In this document: positions 29,371-36,618 of the stretch, piece by piece
How positions within the stretch are numbered: position 1 is the first letter of the stretch
Layout of the letters: each line of letters starts with the position of its first letter
Assembly: GCA_028289605.1 (NCBI GenBank)
Contig: JANQON010000014.1
Location: forward strand, 1 to 64,000
DNA length: 64,000 nucleotides
Reading direction: 5' to 3'
DNA from: Hyphococcus sp.
Lineage (GTDB): Bacteria; Pseudomonadota; Alphaproteobacteria; Caulobacterales; Parvularculaceae
Notes under the pieces: generated by a model
Told to the model about the DNA's origin: nothing
What the model saw: only the letters and a program-made list of their open reading frames with translations
Database searches by the model: none
Program-made: the position numbers and the translations under genes

Positions 29371-29424
29371 TGCGACTATTTTTGCCTACCGTGCGACGGT
29401 CGCACGGTTTGATTATTGTGCGAC
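29371..29424. repeat. GTGCGAC repeats with a perfect 9-bp palindrome
   Basis: Copies of (G)TGCGAC lie at 29371, 29391, 29399 (inverted) and 29418. The middle two form ccgtgcgac-g-gtcgcacgg (29389-29407), a perfect inverted repeat. This is the right kind of place for integrase arm sites or an operator. Confidence 0.45.
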
Positions 29425-29445
29425 CACTTCCCGTTTTGTTCCGAA

Positions 29446-29745
29446 TTATCCCGCCGACTTTTGTGTTTCCTGAAATGCGTTGGCCTGACTGATTCGGAGA
29501 TCCGCTTCCGCTGTCGAGAGCAGTTTTTTGCGCTCTCTTTCGATAATGTCCGCAATCTGATTAATCCACTCGGGCGGCTCGCTGCGGCCCTGGTTGGCGG
29601 ATCGTATTTTTGCTGCGAGGAGAGCGGCGGCGAAGGGATCGATGAGCCGCCAGTCATCAAAATGTTGAACAAGGTCTTCCGGAATAATTGCCGCAGCTCG
29701 CGCTGCAGGGATTTCTTCCCACTTCTTCACGTTACCTCCATACAC
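29446..29745 (-). CDS. Small protein of unknown function at the element end
   Basis: This 99-residue predicted soluble protein has a helical C-terminal half (EWINQIADIIERERKKLL). No family is recognised. The ATG at 29745 has a weak site. A GTG five codons later has ggaggt only 3 bases upstream, so the start is uncertain. It lies downstream of the integrase, transcribed the same way. Confidence 0.5.
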   Translation of the reverse strand: MYGGNVKKWEEIPAARAAAIIPEDLVQHFDDWRLIDPFAAALLAAKIRSANQGRSEPPEWINQIADIIERERKKLLSTAEADLRISQANAFQETQKSAG

Positions 29746-29817
29746 CTTTACCGAGTATAAAACTCATCATTGCTAAAAATAGGTGTATGGCAATTAACTA
29801 GAAGTGCTTATGCAGAC

Positions 29818-31200
29818 TTATGCGCTGATACCCTTATTTCTGCACATTTTCATTAGCTTTTCGCCGCCGTCGGCCGCGAGTCCGCCGCCGATTTCTATGT
29901 AATGTTTGGCGAGTTTCAGCATGTGCTGCGGATCTGAACCGTGCCAGGCGCAAAGCTCCCACAGGGTGCAACCGGCGGCGGCCAGGCGCGATACGGCGAT
30001 GTCGCGGCAGTCCTGGGCGTTCAGGGCGGGTATCGGTAAGCCGGTGCGATCCAGCTCGCCGCCGCCAAGGGAGGGAACAATGCTCGCCGCCAGGGCGCGG
30101 CGCTCGCGCCAAAGGTCGTTATACGGCTTATGCGAGGCGACCCCTGTCTTTTCGCTGACAGACCAGTAGGGCGCGCGCTCGACTTCGTTGATGATGATTT
30201 CAAGGTGATTGCTCGGGCCGTTGAAGATTGCGCGCTTGCGTCTGATCGCATCTTCAAGCCGCGCTTTTAGAATAGGCAGCGCCGGTATGGTCAAAGGCGC
30301 TTGCTCTCGGCCGAGTTTCTTCTTTTGCGTCTTCTTTGGTCTGTATACGACCTTTTCACCGTAAAGCGCGTGCTCAATCAATCGCAGGGCGTCCTGGACG
30401 CGCGCCGCTGTCCACAGTTGGGCGATCATGGCGTCGCCGCCAGATGGACGCGGCAACAATACGCGATCCGCCTGCGGAACACCGATCTGATCGTAGATCT
30501 TATGCGGGTCGTCAAACGCAAGCATCATGGCGTCAATCTCGCCTGGGAAGTCGACGCGCAAACGGGCGCCCGGCTTTTGCAGGCCTAGCTCGCTGTAGAC
30601 TTCACGCTCCGGCAGATGGCCGCGCCAGCGCTCTTGCTTCTGCGCCCAATTCAAAGCCGTTCGCAGGTGTTGCGCGTCCTTGTAGGCGGCATGTTCGCCG
30701 CGGGCCGTTTCAGCGTCTTCCACATGCGCCAATATGAGCTCGGTGGTCAGGGCGCGCGGCTCGAACGGACCAAACGTCGCTCTCAGAAACTTTAGGTGCG
30801 ACGTTGTGGTTTGTAGGTGTTTTGGGCTGATCCTTTTGGCGTCGCTGCTCTCAAGATACTCGTCAAATACCTTGTTGATTGACTTGGGCGGCCGCGGCCG
30901 CGCCGGCGGTTTCGCCGCGCCGGCCGGCGTGGTAAACGCGTTGAGCCGACGCGCCGTTTCCTCTGCAGCGCTTTTGCTCATCGGCTGCAGGCCTTTCAGC
31001 CGAAGATTGACCGGCGGCGTAAATCCGTAAGCGGATAATTCGTCCGCCGTCATAATCGGCCCATCGGCCCAAAGATCAATTCCCTTGAACCCTCGCTTGC
31101 GGAGCCAGGGGCCGGGGTTCCATCGCCACAGCACTTTCTTGTCGCCGCGGCCGACCAGGCGCGCGGTCAGATTGTCTATGCGGGATTTGGGCGCCTTCAT
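29818..31200 (-). CDS. int: Tyrosine-recombinase integrase
   Basis: This 460-residue phage-type integrase has an N-terminal arm-binding region, a core-binding domain (about 105-190) and a C-terminal catalytic domain. Catalytic residues I can place are Arg267 (TAARVQDALRL), Arg399 (QDCRDIAVSRL), His420 (CAWHGSD) and the nucleophile Tyr434 (KHYIEIG). The usual box II His is Gln396, which some integrases tolerate. It would catalyse recombination at the tRNA-Pro anticodon arm next to it. The start overlaps the excisionase-like gene stop. Confidence 0.9.
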   Translation of the reverse strand: MKAPKSRIDNLTARLVGRGDKKVLWRWNPGPWLRKRGFKGIDLWADGPIMTADELSAYGFTPPVNLRLKGLQPMSKSAAEETARRLNAFTTPAGAAKPPARPRPPKSINKVFDEYLESSDAKRISPKHLQTTTSHLKFLRATFGPFEPRALTTELILAHVEDAETARGEHAAYKDAQHLRTALNWAQKQERWRGHLPEREVYSELGLQKPGARLRVDFPGEIDAMMLAFDDPHKIYDQIGVPQADRVLLPRPSGGDAMIAQLWTAARVQDALRLIEHALYGEKVVYRPKKTQKKKLGREQAPLTIPALPILKARLEDAIRRKRAIFNGPSNHLEIIINEVERAPYWSVSEKTGVASHKPYNDLWRERRALAASIVPSLGGGELDRTGLPIPALNAQDCRDIAVSRLAAAGCTLWELCAWHGSDPQHMLKLAKHYIEIGGGLAADGGEKLMKMCRNKGISA

Positions 31201-31526
31201 GTCCTGCCGATGCGCGACCGGATCATCTCGCGCTGAGCTTGAAGAGATAGAACGCGCGGGCTGTCGTCCTCGGAATTAGACGGCCAGCCCGCGCGTTCGT
31301 CGGCGCTTATCGCGCGGGGCGAGAGCCCCGCATACCAGGCTTTGACGACGGCCCCACGGTAGCGGCCCCGCCGAACGCATGGGGGTAGTTCGCGTTCGGC
31401 CGCTTTGAGCCACCGGCGTAGGGATGAGGCGCGGGAGTAGCCCATTCTAGACGCGACGTCTTGCGTTGTGAGCAAGTCATCGTCTCCCACGTCCTCAAAC
31501 CCTAGTCTCGCGCCGTCGTCGTGCAT
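31197..31526 (-). CDS. Excisionase-like helix-turn-helix protein
   Basis: This 109-residue protein has a winged-helix DNA-binding motif of the AlpA/Xis (HTH_17) kind (LLTTQDVASRMGYSRASSLRRWL, about residues 18-40) and a basic middle. It overlaps the integrase start by 4 bases, as recombination directionality factors often do. A transcriptional regulator is the alternative. Confidence 0.6.
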   Translation of the reverse strand: MHDDGARLGFEDVGDDDLLTTQDVASRMGYSRASSLRRWLKAAERELPPCVRRGRYRGAVVKAWYAGLSPRAISADERAGWPSNSEDDSPRVLSLQAQREMIRSRIGRT

Positions 31527-31597
31527 GGCGTCTTGCTTTTATTGCGACGCGGCCCATAAAAGCAAGACATAATCAAAAAATAATCAACTCCGGATCA

Positions 31598-32185
31598 TCA
31601 AGCAGTCAGCTCGTACAGATCCTTGACTCGAATTTGACGCACCACAACGCCCGTCAGGACAACATTCTCGCCGTCAATCACCAAAGGTTTCCGATGGGCG
31701 GGATCTGACGTTGCGGCCGCGATCAGATAAGGCGGCTGGTAATAGCGAACGACCGTCTCGGCATCGCCGAGCCGGGCATTGTAGATCTGCGCGATGACAA
31801 GATCGTTGGTGACCGGCTTTCTGTCGCTGTCATAAAGAAGAATGTCGCCCGGATTAATCTCGGCGGGCGCCATAGCGTCGTTCAACACCTCAATCGCGCC
31901 AATGCTGGATTCGCCTTTCGACAGCGATAAATCGGGCATATCGGCAATATCGAAGATCCTGGTCTCGGCGTCTTCGAGATCGGTGGCCGGCGCCGGCATC
32001 TGCGCCGCGCGAGCGATCCGATTGAGCGTAACGGCGCGCAGCGTCTTGTCATTCTGGCCGTTAATGAACCGATAGAGCGTTGATGGATTGATCTTTGCCT
32101 TCTCAGCCAGCGCATTGGGGGAAAGCCCTGTCTTCTTAAGGGCTTGCTCAATAAACTCCAGTTGATCGGATCGTGACGCAATCAT
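31598..32185 (-). CDS. CI/LexA-like phage repressor without autocleavage residues
   Basis: This 195-residue protein has an XRE helix-turn-helix (about 8-60, LSPNALAEKAKINPSTLYRF) and a C-terminal S24/LexA-like domain (about 85-195). The catalytic Ser that sits in a S-M pair is Ala104 (NDAM), and the Lys that follows Thr-Val is Val146 (ETVVRYY), so RecA-stimulated self-cleavage should not occur. It likely keeps the element silent by binding the divergent control region to its right. The ATG at 32185 is chosen because it directly precedes the HTH. The frame is open 32 codons further. Confidence 0.85.
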   Translation of the reverse strand: MIASRSDQLEFIEQALKKTGLSPNALAEKAKINPSTLYRFINGQNDKTLRAVTLNRIARAAQMPAPATDLEDAETRIFDIADMPDLSLSKGESSIGAIEVLNDAMAPAEINPGDILLYDSDRKPVTNDLVIAQIYNARLGDAETVVRYYQPPYLIAAATSDPAHRKPLVIDGENVVLTGVVVRQIRVKDLYELTA

Positions 32186-32303
32186 GATGTTGCGTATGAC
32201 ATGATTGTTCAAACACAACATCTTGAAATTATCGCTTGCGACTACTGACAAATCAGTACTCATGCTCTCCATAATCAGCACCTATTCACCAAAGGGTCAG
32301 GTT
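32186..32303. promoter_or_regulatory. Divergent repressor/Cro control region
   Basis: This 118-base AT-richer gap lies between the repressor (left) and the Cro-like gene (right). The inverted repeat gatgttg (32186-32192) and caacatc (32216-32222) could be an operator. It probably holds both promoters. Confidence 0.55.
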
Positions 32304-32543
32304 ATGAGTGTGATGGAAGACATCGAAAAAGCAAGGCGGCGTCTCGGCTGCACCGTCGCTGCGGTCAGCAAAAAGGCCGGAATTCACCCCAGCACCTACA
32401 TCAAGGGGCGTGATGGGGGGAACAGCCCGACCGACGACACCATCGATAGCCTCGTCGACGCCCTGGAGGCGATCGAGCGCGAGCAGGTCTCCCGGGCGGA
32501 GCGGCTGAAGCAGATCGGCGCACCGAAGAGGAGCGCCGCATGA
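32304..32543 (+). CDS. Cro-like helix-turn-helix regulator
   Basis: This 79-residue protein has one HTH (about 5-60, GCTVAAVSKKAGIHPSTYIK) and is divergent from the repressor, the usual Cro position. The site aaagg precedes the ATG. It overlaps the next gene by 4 bases. Confidence 0.7.
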   Translation: MSVMEDIEKARRRLGCTVAAVSKKAGIHPSTYIKGRDGGNSPTDDTIDSLVDALEAIEREQVSRAERLKQIGAPKRSAA

Positions 32544-32860
32544 AAACCACCATTGCTGAGAGAATTGCTGGATTCCGCTACTGGCTCGCCTGCCGGATCT
32601 CGCCGTGGGTCGCCGATGTCGAACATCGATTTTCGTGCGTTCTCGACGACGTGACCAACAGCATGTCGAAGACAAACTATACGCTCGACGCGATGCGCTC
32701 CGAAATCCAGGCGAAGCGCATGCAGGATGACGAAGACGCGATCGACGATTTCCTAAGCGATTATGACGACGACAAAATTTTGGAGCGCGCCGCAAACGTG
32801 CGTGAGCTCGCGCGGTTGAGGCGCGAGCAGCGGGAACGGGCGCGCCCGTCGAAGCTTTAG
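32540..32860 (+). CDS. Early-region protein, unknown
   Basis: This 106-residue protein has a short hydrophobic N-terminal part followed by charged helices with an Asp-rich stretch (DEDAIDDFLSDYDDDK). No family is recognised. It overlaps the Cro-like gene as ATGA. Confidence 0.55.
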   Translation: MKTTIAERIAGFRYWLACRISPWVADVEHRFSCVLDDVTNSMSKTNYTLDAMRSEIQAKRMQDDEDAIDDFLSDYDDDKILERAANVRELARLRREQRERARPSKL

Positions 32861-32869
32861 GGGGAGGTC

Positions 32870-33232
32870 ATGGAAACAGCCGAGCTAGGTCCGGCCATGG
32901 AGGCCTCTGCGCAGCGAAGTAAAATCGATGCGCTCGAAGAGGAGGTCGCAAAGCTTGAAAAGAGTCTGGCCGAACTCGGGGCATTGTTGAATACGCCGGA
33001 GACGGAGGATTTCGACAAAGGCGTACCGCTCGAAGCAGCACATCAACGTTATCGCTGGGGCGACGACCACGTTGAGCGAAAAGACGCCTTTGATTGGTTC
33101 TGGTTGCTCGGCTTCCTGGCGCAAAAGGCGGCGGCGTCAGCGCAGGCCGGCGACATCCCGAAAGCAAAGCATCACATCATCACGACCGCCGCCGCCCTGC
33201 GGAATTGGTTCGGTCGAATTTCAGCACAGTGA
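32870..33232 (+). CDS. Early-region coiled-coil protein, unknown
   Basis: This 120-residue protein has an N-terminal coiled coil (about 15-40, SKIDALEEEVAKLEKSLAEL) and a C-terminal helical part near FGRISAQ. The site ggggaggtc precedes the ATG at 32870. Unknown function. Confidence 0.6.
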   Translation: METAELGPAMEASAQRSKIDALEEEVAKLEKSLAELGALLNTPETEDFDKGVPLEAAHQRYRWGDDHVERKDAFDWFWLLGFLAQKAAASAQAGDIPKAKHHIITTAAALRNWFGRISAQ

Positions 33233-33240
33233 GGACCGAC

Positions 33241-33465
33241 ATGGATCTAACCAAAGAAGAACTTGAAAGCCTTCGCCAGTGTCCGGCGAGTTTGGATATG
33301 GCGCCAGAGCCAGGAAACCGCACGGCGTATGTTCGCCGGCGTCTGAAAAATGAAGGGTTGGTAAGGACCCTATGGGTGTCTGACGACGAGGCCGACGAAT
33401 TCTACTTCACCTGGCAGCGGACGCCGAAGGGCGACGCGGTCGTTGATGAGGCGGCCGGGAGATGA
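33241..33465 (+). CDS. Small early-region protein, unknown
   Basis: This 74-residue protein resembles small winged-helix proteins in length and pattern (TKEELESLRQC, then RRLKNEGLV). The site gaggaccgac lies upstream. Function unknown. Confidence 0.5.
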   Translation: MDLTKEELESLRQCPASLDMAPEPGNRTAYVRRRLKNEGLVRTLWVSDDEADEFYFTWQRTPKGDAVVDEAAGR

Positions 33466-33635
33466 AGTGGTTTACGACTGAAATCTTCAACCTGCTGCGA
33501 ACGATCATGGTTTGGGGCGCTATTGTGCTCTGCGTCTGGTCGATGGCGCGGTGCAGCGCCGATATCAAGACGGCCGAGCACGAATCAAAGCGGCCAATCA
33601 TCATTTCGCCGGAGAATACGGCCGAGACGCCCTGA
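33462..33635 (+). CDS. Single-span membrane microprotein
   Basis: This 57-residue protein has one membrane span (LLRTIMVWGAIVLCVWSMA) and a hydrophilic tail. It overlaps the previous gene (ATGA) and the next gene by one base. Unknown function. Confidence 0.5.
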   Translation: MKWFTTEIFNLLRTIMVWGAIVLCVWSMARCSADIKTAEHESKRPIIISPENTAETP

Positions 33636-33775
33636 TGAATTGGGCGCTCATCATCTTGATACTGAATTTCGCGACAGGCGGGTGCTTGCTTCTCCTGGGG
33701 CTTTGCCATGTCGCGGACAAACTCACTGAGACGAAAGGAAACGAGGATGCGGTTGCTGCCAGATTTCGAGGATAA
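33635..33775 (+). CDS. Second single-span membrane microprotein
   Basis: This 46-residue protein is mostly one membrane span (WALIILILNFATGGCLLLLG). It follows directly on the previous microprotein (TGATG) and overlaps the next gene by 29 bases. The pair could act together. Unknown function. Confidence 0.45.
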   Translation: MNWALIILILNFATGGCLLLLGLCHVADKLTETKGNEDAVAARFRG

Positions 33776-34217
33776 AGACTTCACGCTCGTCGTGGGAAAG
33801 ACCGCCGGCACTCAGGCTGAGCCGGTTGTTAAGGTGAGCGTCAATAATATCAAAACCATTCGCATGACCTTCAATCGCGCCTTCATGGAGGCGTGGCCGG
33901 CGCCGGATGGACCGATAATTGTTGAATCGGCGATGCGCGAGGGGCGCTGCTATCTCCGTTTACGGCCGTGCGGTCCGCGCGGCAAAGATGCGGCGCGGGT
34001 TGGCTCTTCTGCAGGGAGCGTCGCGCTGACAAGGGTCGGCCCGAAGACAGGGGGTTCCATGGGCATGAGTGTAAAGAGCCACCCGTTTGAGCCTGGCGTC
34101 ACGCATCTCGCGACAGACTGCGCCTTCGAAAGAGATGATGACGTCGTCATCGTCCAAATGCCGAACTGGCCGGAAATGCTGCGCGAGGTCGAGGCGGACG
34201 AAGGCGATGACGACTAA
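33747..34217 (+). CDS. Early-region soluble protein, unknown
   Basis: This 156-residue protein has beta-rich composition and an acidic C-terminus. The site aaaggaaacgagg lies just before ATG 33747. No family is recognised. Confidence 0.6.
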   Translation: MRLLPDFEDKDFTLVVGKTAGTQAEPVVKVSVNNIKTIRMTFNRAFMEAWPAPDGPIIVESAMREGRCYLRLRPCGPRGKDAARVGSSAGSVALTRVGPKTGGSMGMSVKSHPFEPGVTHLATDCAFERDDDVVIVQMPNWPEMLREVEADEGDDD

Positions 34218-34455
34218 GCGCTCAGACGCCATTGCCGCATTGCTTGACGAAGCGCGGTCGCGCTGTGAGGCGATTTACATAAAGCGACAAGAGAACGGCT
34301 ACGAGTGCCTCCTTCACCGCAAATTAGTCAACGGCAAAATGAAACACTGCTGCCACATCGTTGGAGGATTGTTTGGGGGAACAACCGTCGACGGGGTGCG
34401 AAAGATAATTGAGCTGAACGAAGACTTCTTCAAGCGGTGCGAGGCAGAACAGTGA
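34207..34455 (+). CDS. Early-region small protein, unknown
   Basis: This 82-residue protein has Cys and His residues in RSRCEAIYI, ECLLHRK and MKHCCHIVGG, possibly metal-binding. It overlaps the previous stop and the next GTG. Confidence 0.5.
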   Translation: MTTKRSDAIAALLDEARSRCEAIYIKRQENGYECLLHRKLVNGKMKHCCHIVGGLFGGTTVDGVRKIIELNEDFFKRCEAEQ

Positions 34456-34766
34456 GCGACATGGAACGCCGTTTCCTCAATGCGCTTGCGCGCTTCGGTC
34501 ACGATCCGTCCAAGAAGAATATTGACCGATTGCTTGCCGTTCCCGACTTCGGCAGCGGGCGTGTCCAGGAATGCGGCTGGCCGACGGTGGTCTCCATGGG
34601 GTTGTTGGTCCGCCGGATTCTTCGAACCGACCGCAAGGACGCTCGCAAAGTCGCGCATTTGTCGTCGATCGCTGACGCGCTCGCGGCAGCCGGCGCCAGT
34701 TTTGCGGCTGATGAGAAAGCGCCGACGACGCCGGCGGCTCCAATCCGACAGTACAAGGACGACTGA
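34452..34766 (+). CDS. Early-region small protein, unknown
   Basis: This 104-residue helical protein starts at a GTG that overlaps the previous stop (GTGA). A low-complexity Ala/Pro stretch lies near the C-terminus. Unknown. Confidence 0.5.
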   Translation: MSDMERRFLNALARFGHDPSKKNIDRLLAVPDFGSGRVQECGWPTVVSMGLLVRRILRTDRKDARKVAHLSSIADALAAAGASFAADEKAPTTPAAPIRQYKDD

Positions 34767-34767
34767 T

Positions 34768-35046
34768 ATGCTGAGTATCGTAACCGACGATGAAGCGGAA
34801 AGCGCCCGCGACCAGTTGATCCTCAAAATCAGGACGGCCGTCATGGACGTGTTCGATCTCGAAGAAGGCGACGAGATCGACTGCGACAAGATCGTCGATG
34901 CTATTATGGATGCGCTCGCCTGGATCTTCGACGACATCACTCTCAATGACAGGGATCCGGCCGTGGTCGACTCGCTTTGTAATTTTGCCGAGCGGGTCAT
35001 GCAGTTTCGCGACGACGCCAAGCGCAGCTCGGGCGAACCGCACTGA
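34768..35046 (+). CDS. Early-region acidic protein, unknown
   Basis: This 92-residue protein is strongly acidic (DLEEGDEIDCDKIVDAIMDA) and could mimic DNA or bind a partner protein, but this is speculation from charge. It starts one base after the previous gene. Confidence 0.55.
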   Translation: MLSIVTDDEAESARDQLILKIRTAVMDVFDLEEGDEIDCDKIVDAIMDALAWIFDDITLNDRDPAVVDSLCNFAERVMQFRDDAKRSSGEPH

Positions 35047-35047
35047 C

Positions 35048-35410
35048 GTGGCCAACCTCGCCGTCATATCCCGCCTCGACGAGACGACGGCGCGCATGGA
35101 CCGTTTTGTGCGGGCGCTCGCCGGCGTTGTCGGGCGATCCTGCGCGGCGCGGGAAGGGGTTGCCGCTCGCGATCTGTTTGACGAACAGCCCTGGCCGAAG
35201 CCGGCGGCCCGTGCGCGAGCGGCCGCGATCTACCTGATGCGGGTTGAGCTCAACCTGTCGGTTGAGGACGTGGCGAAGCTTTATTGCGCCGGCGATCGGC
35301 GCGCGGTGAGCCGGGCGAACCGCCGCATTGAGGACGCGCGGGAGACCGACCAGGCCCTGGATAACTGGCTTTCGGAAATGGAGCGGGCGCTCAAGGGGCA
35401 AACGGTATGA
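35048..35410 (+). CDS. DnaA-domain-IV-like DNA-binding protein
   Basis: In this 120-residue protein, residues about 38-115 follow the DnaA C-terminal (domain IV) pattern: the arginine-rich helix AARARAAAIYLMR, LSVEDVAKLYCAGDRRAVSRA in place of the DnaA-box-binding GRDHTTV loop, then a terminal helix ending ERAL. There is no AAA+ part. It probably recognises the element's origin. The GTG start follows the previous gene by one base, and it overlaps the primase by 4. Confidence 0.6.
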   Translation: MANLAVISRLDETTARMDRFVRALAGVVGRSCAAREGVAARDLFDEQPWPKPAARARAAAIYLMRVELNLSVEDVAKLYCAGDRRAVSRANRRIEDARETDQALDNWLSEMERALKGQTV

Positions 35411-36618
35411 CCGAGAAGCCCCAAGACTGGATGACGGCTGCGTTTAGCAACGGGGAACCGCCCAAGGCGGAGACGCCGACCAGGAAAGCGCCGGCGGCCA
35501 AAAAGGCCGCGCGGTCGAAAAAGCGTTCGGAACGGCCGTGCTTCGATCCTGCGATCATCAATGACGCGCTCGACATCAGGAAGCTTGCCGAGCGTTATGG
35601 CGCAACGTTCGTCAAAGAAGGATCCGCGTTGAAGTCGTGCTGCATATTGCCGGACCATGTGGAGAAGACGCCTAGTTTCACCATCTATCCGCGCACAAAT
35701 CATTTCTACTGCTACGGTTGCGGCCGCGGCGGCGACCCGTTGCGGCTGATCCAGGAATTCAACGGCTGGATGGCGAACCGAGACTTTCCAAAAGTGTTGC
35801 GGGAAGGGGCCGAGATCGCCGGCGTCGGGCCTGTCGAGGATCCGGAAGCCTCTGCAGCGGCGAAGCAGCGGATCGCCGAACGCCGGCGAGAACAGGAAAA
35901 GCTGATTGAGAATGAACGCCGCGCCAAAGAGGAAAAGGCGAAGGCCCGTTGGCTGAGGGCGCGGCCGATCGACACGCGCGATATTCATTTCGCGTATCTC
36001 GCCGATCGCCGCGGCGTGGATCTCGGCGCATTGCCTCATTGGCCGAACGCAATCCGCGTGATGGACGACTTTCGCTGGAACATCAGCGAAACGGATGAAC
36101 CGGACTGGCGAGAGTTTCCGGTGATCTGCACCGCCATGACCCGGGGCGGCAACATCACCGCAACCCATCTCACCTTTCTGAAAGCGGACGGATCCAATTG
36201 CGATCGCCGGGTTGGTCAGAAGGGGCGCATCGTGCTTGGATCCCCGCGCGGTGCGTCGATGCACTTGTCGCGGGGTTGGTCAGGCCTGCCGCCGCGCCAG
36301 GCGTTCGATAAATTCGGCATGGACGACGTATTAGCATTGACCGAAGGCCTGGAAGACGGGTTGTCGGTCGCAACGCTTATGCCGGACTGGCGCGTATGGG
36401 CGGCTTACTCCCTGGACAACATCGCCAATGCCGAGCTGCCCGAGTGCGCCGGCGAGGTCGTCATCTGCGGCGAGAACGACGAGAGCCAGGGCGCCCGCAA
36501 CGTCCTGGACCGCGTGAAAACGAAACTGGTCAATTGCGCCGGCGGCCGCCTCGTCAAAATCGCCATGCCGCCGGACGGGTGCAAGGACTGGAACGCTGTT
36601 CATGAGGCGGCGTCATGA
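35407..36618 (+). CDS. DNA primase (CHC2 zinc finger and TOPRIM)
   Basis: This 403-residue primase has an N-terminal CHC2 zinc finger with CCILPDH and FYCYGCGRGGDPLRLIQ (about 78-115), and a TOPRIM-like domain near 310-400 (LALTEGLEDGLSV and VICGENDESQG). It makes RNA primers at the element origin. The N-terminal 40 residues are basic and low-complexity. It overlaps the helicase gene as ATGA. Confidence 0.9.
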   Translation: MTEKPQDWMTAAFSNGEPPKAETPTRKAPAAKKAARSKKRSERPCFDPAIINDALDIRKLAERYGATFVKEGSALKSCCILPDHVEKTPSFTIYPRTNHFYCYGCGRGGDPLRLIQEFNGWMANRDFPKVLREGAEIAGVGPVEDPEASAAAKQRIAERRREQEKLIENERRAKEEKAKARWLRARPIDTRDIHFAYLADRRGVDLGALPHWPNAIRVMDDFRWNISETDEPDWREFPVICTAMTRGGNITATHLTFLKADGSNCDRRVGQKGRIVLGSPRGASMHLSRGWSGLPPRQAFDKFGMDDVLALTEGLEDGLSVATLMPDWRVWAAYSLDNIANAELPECAGEVVICGENDESQGARNVLDRVKTKLVNCAGGRLVKIAMPPDGCKDWNAVHEAAS

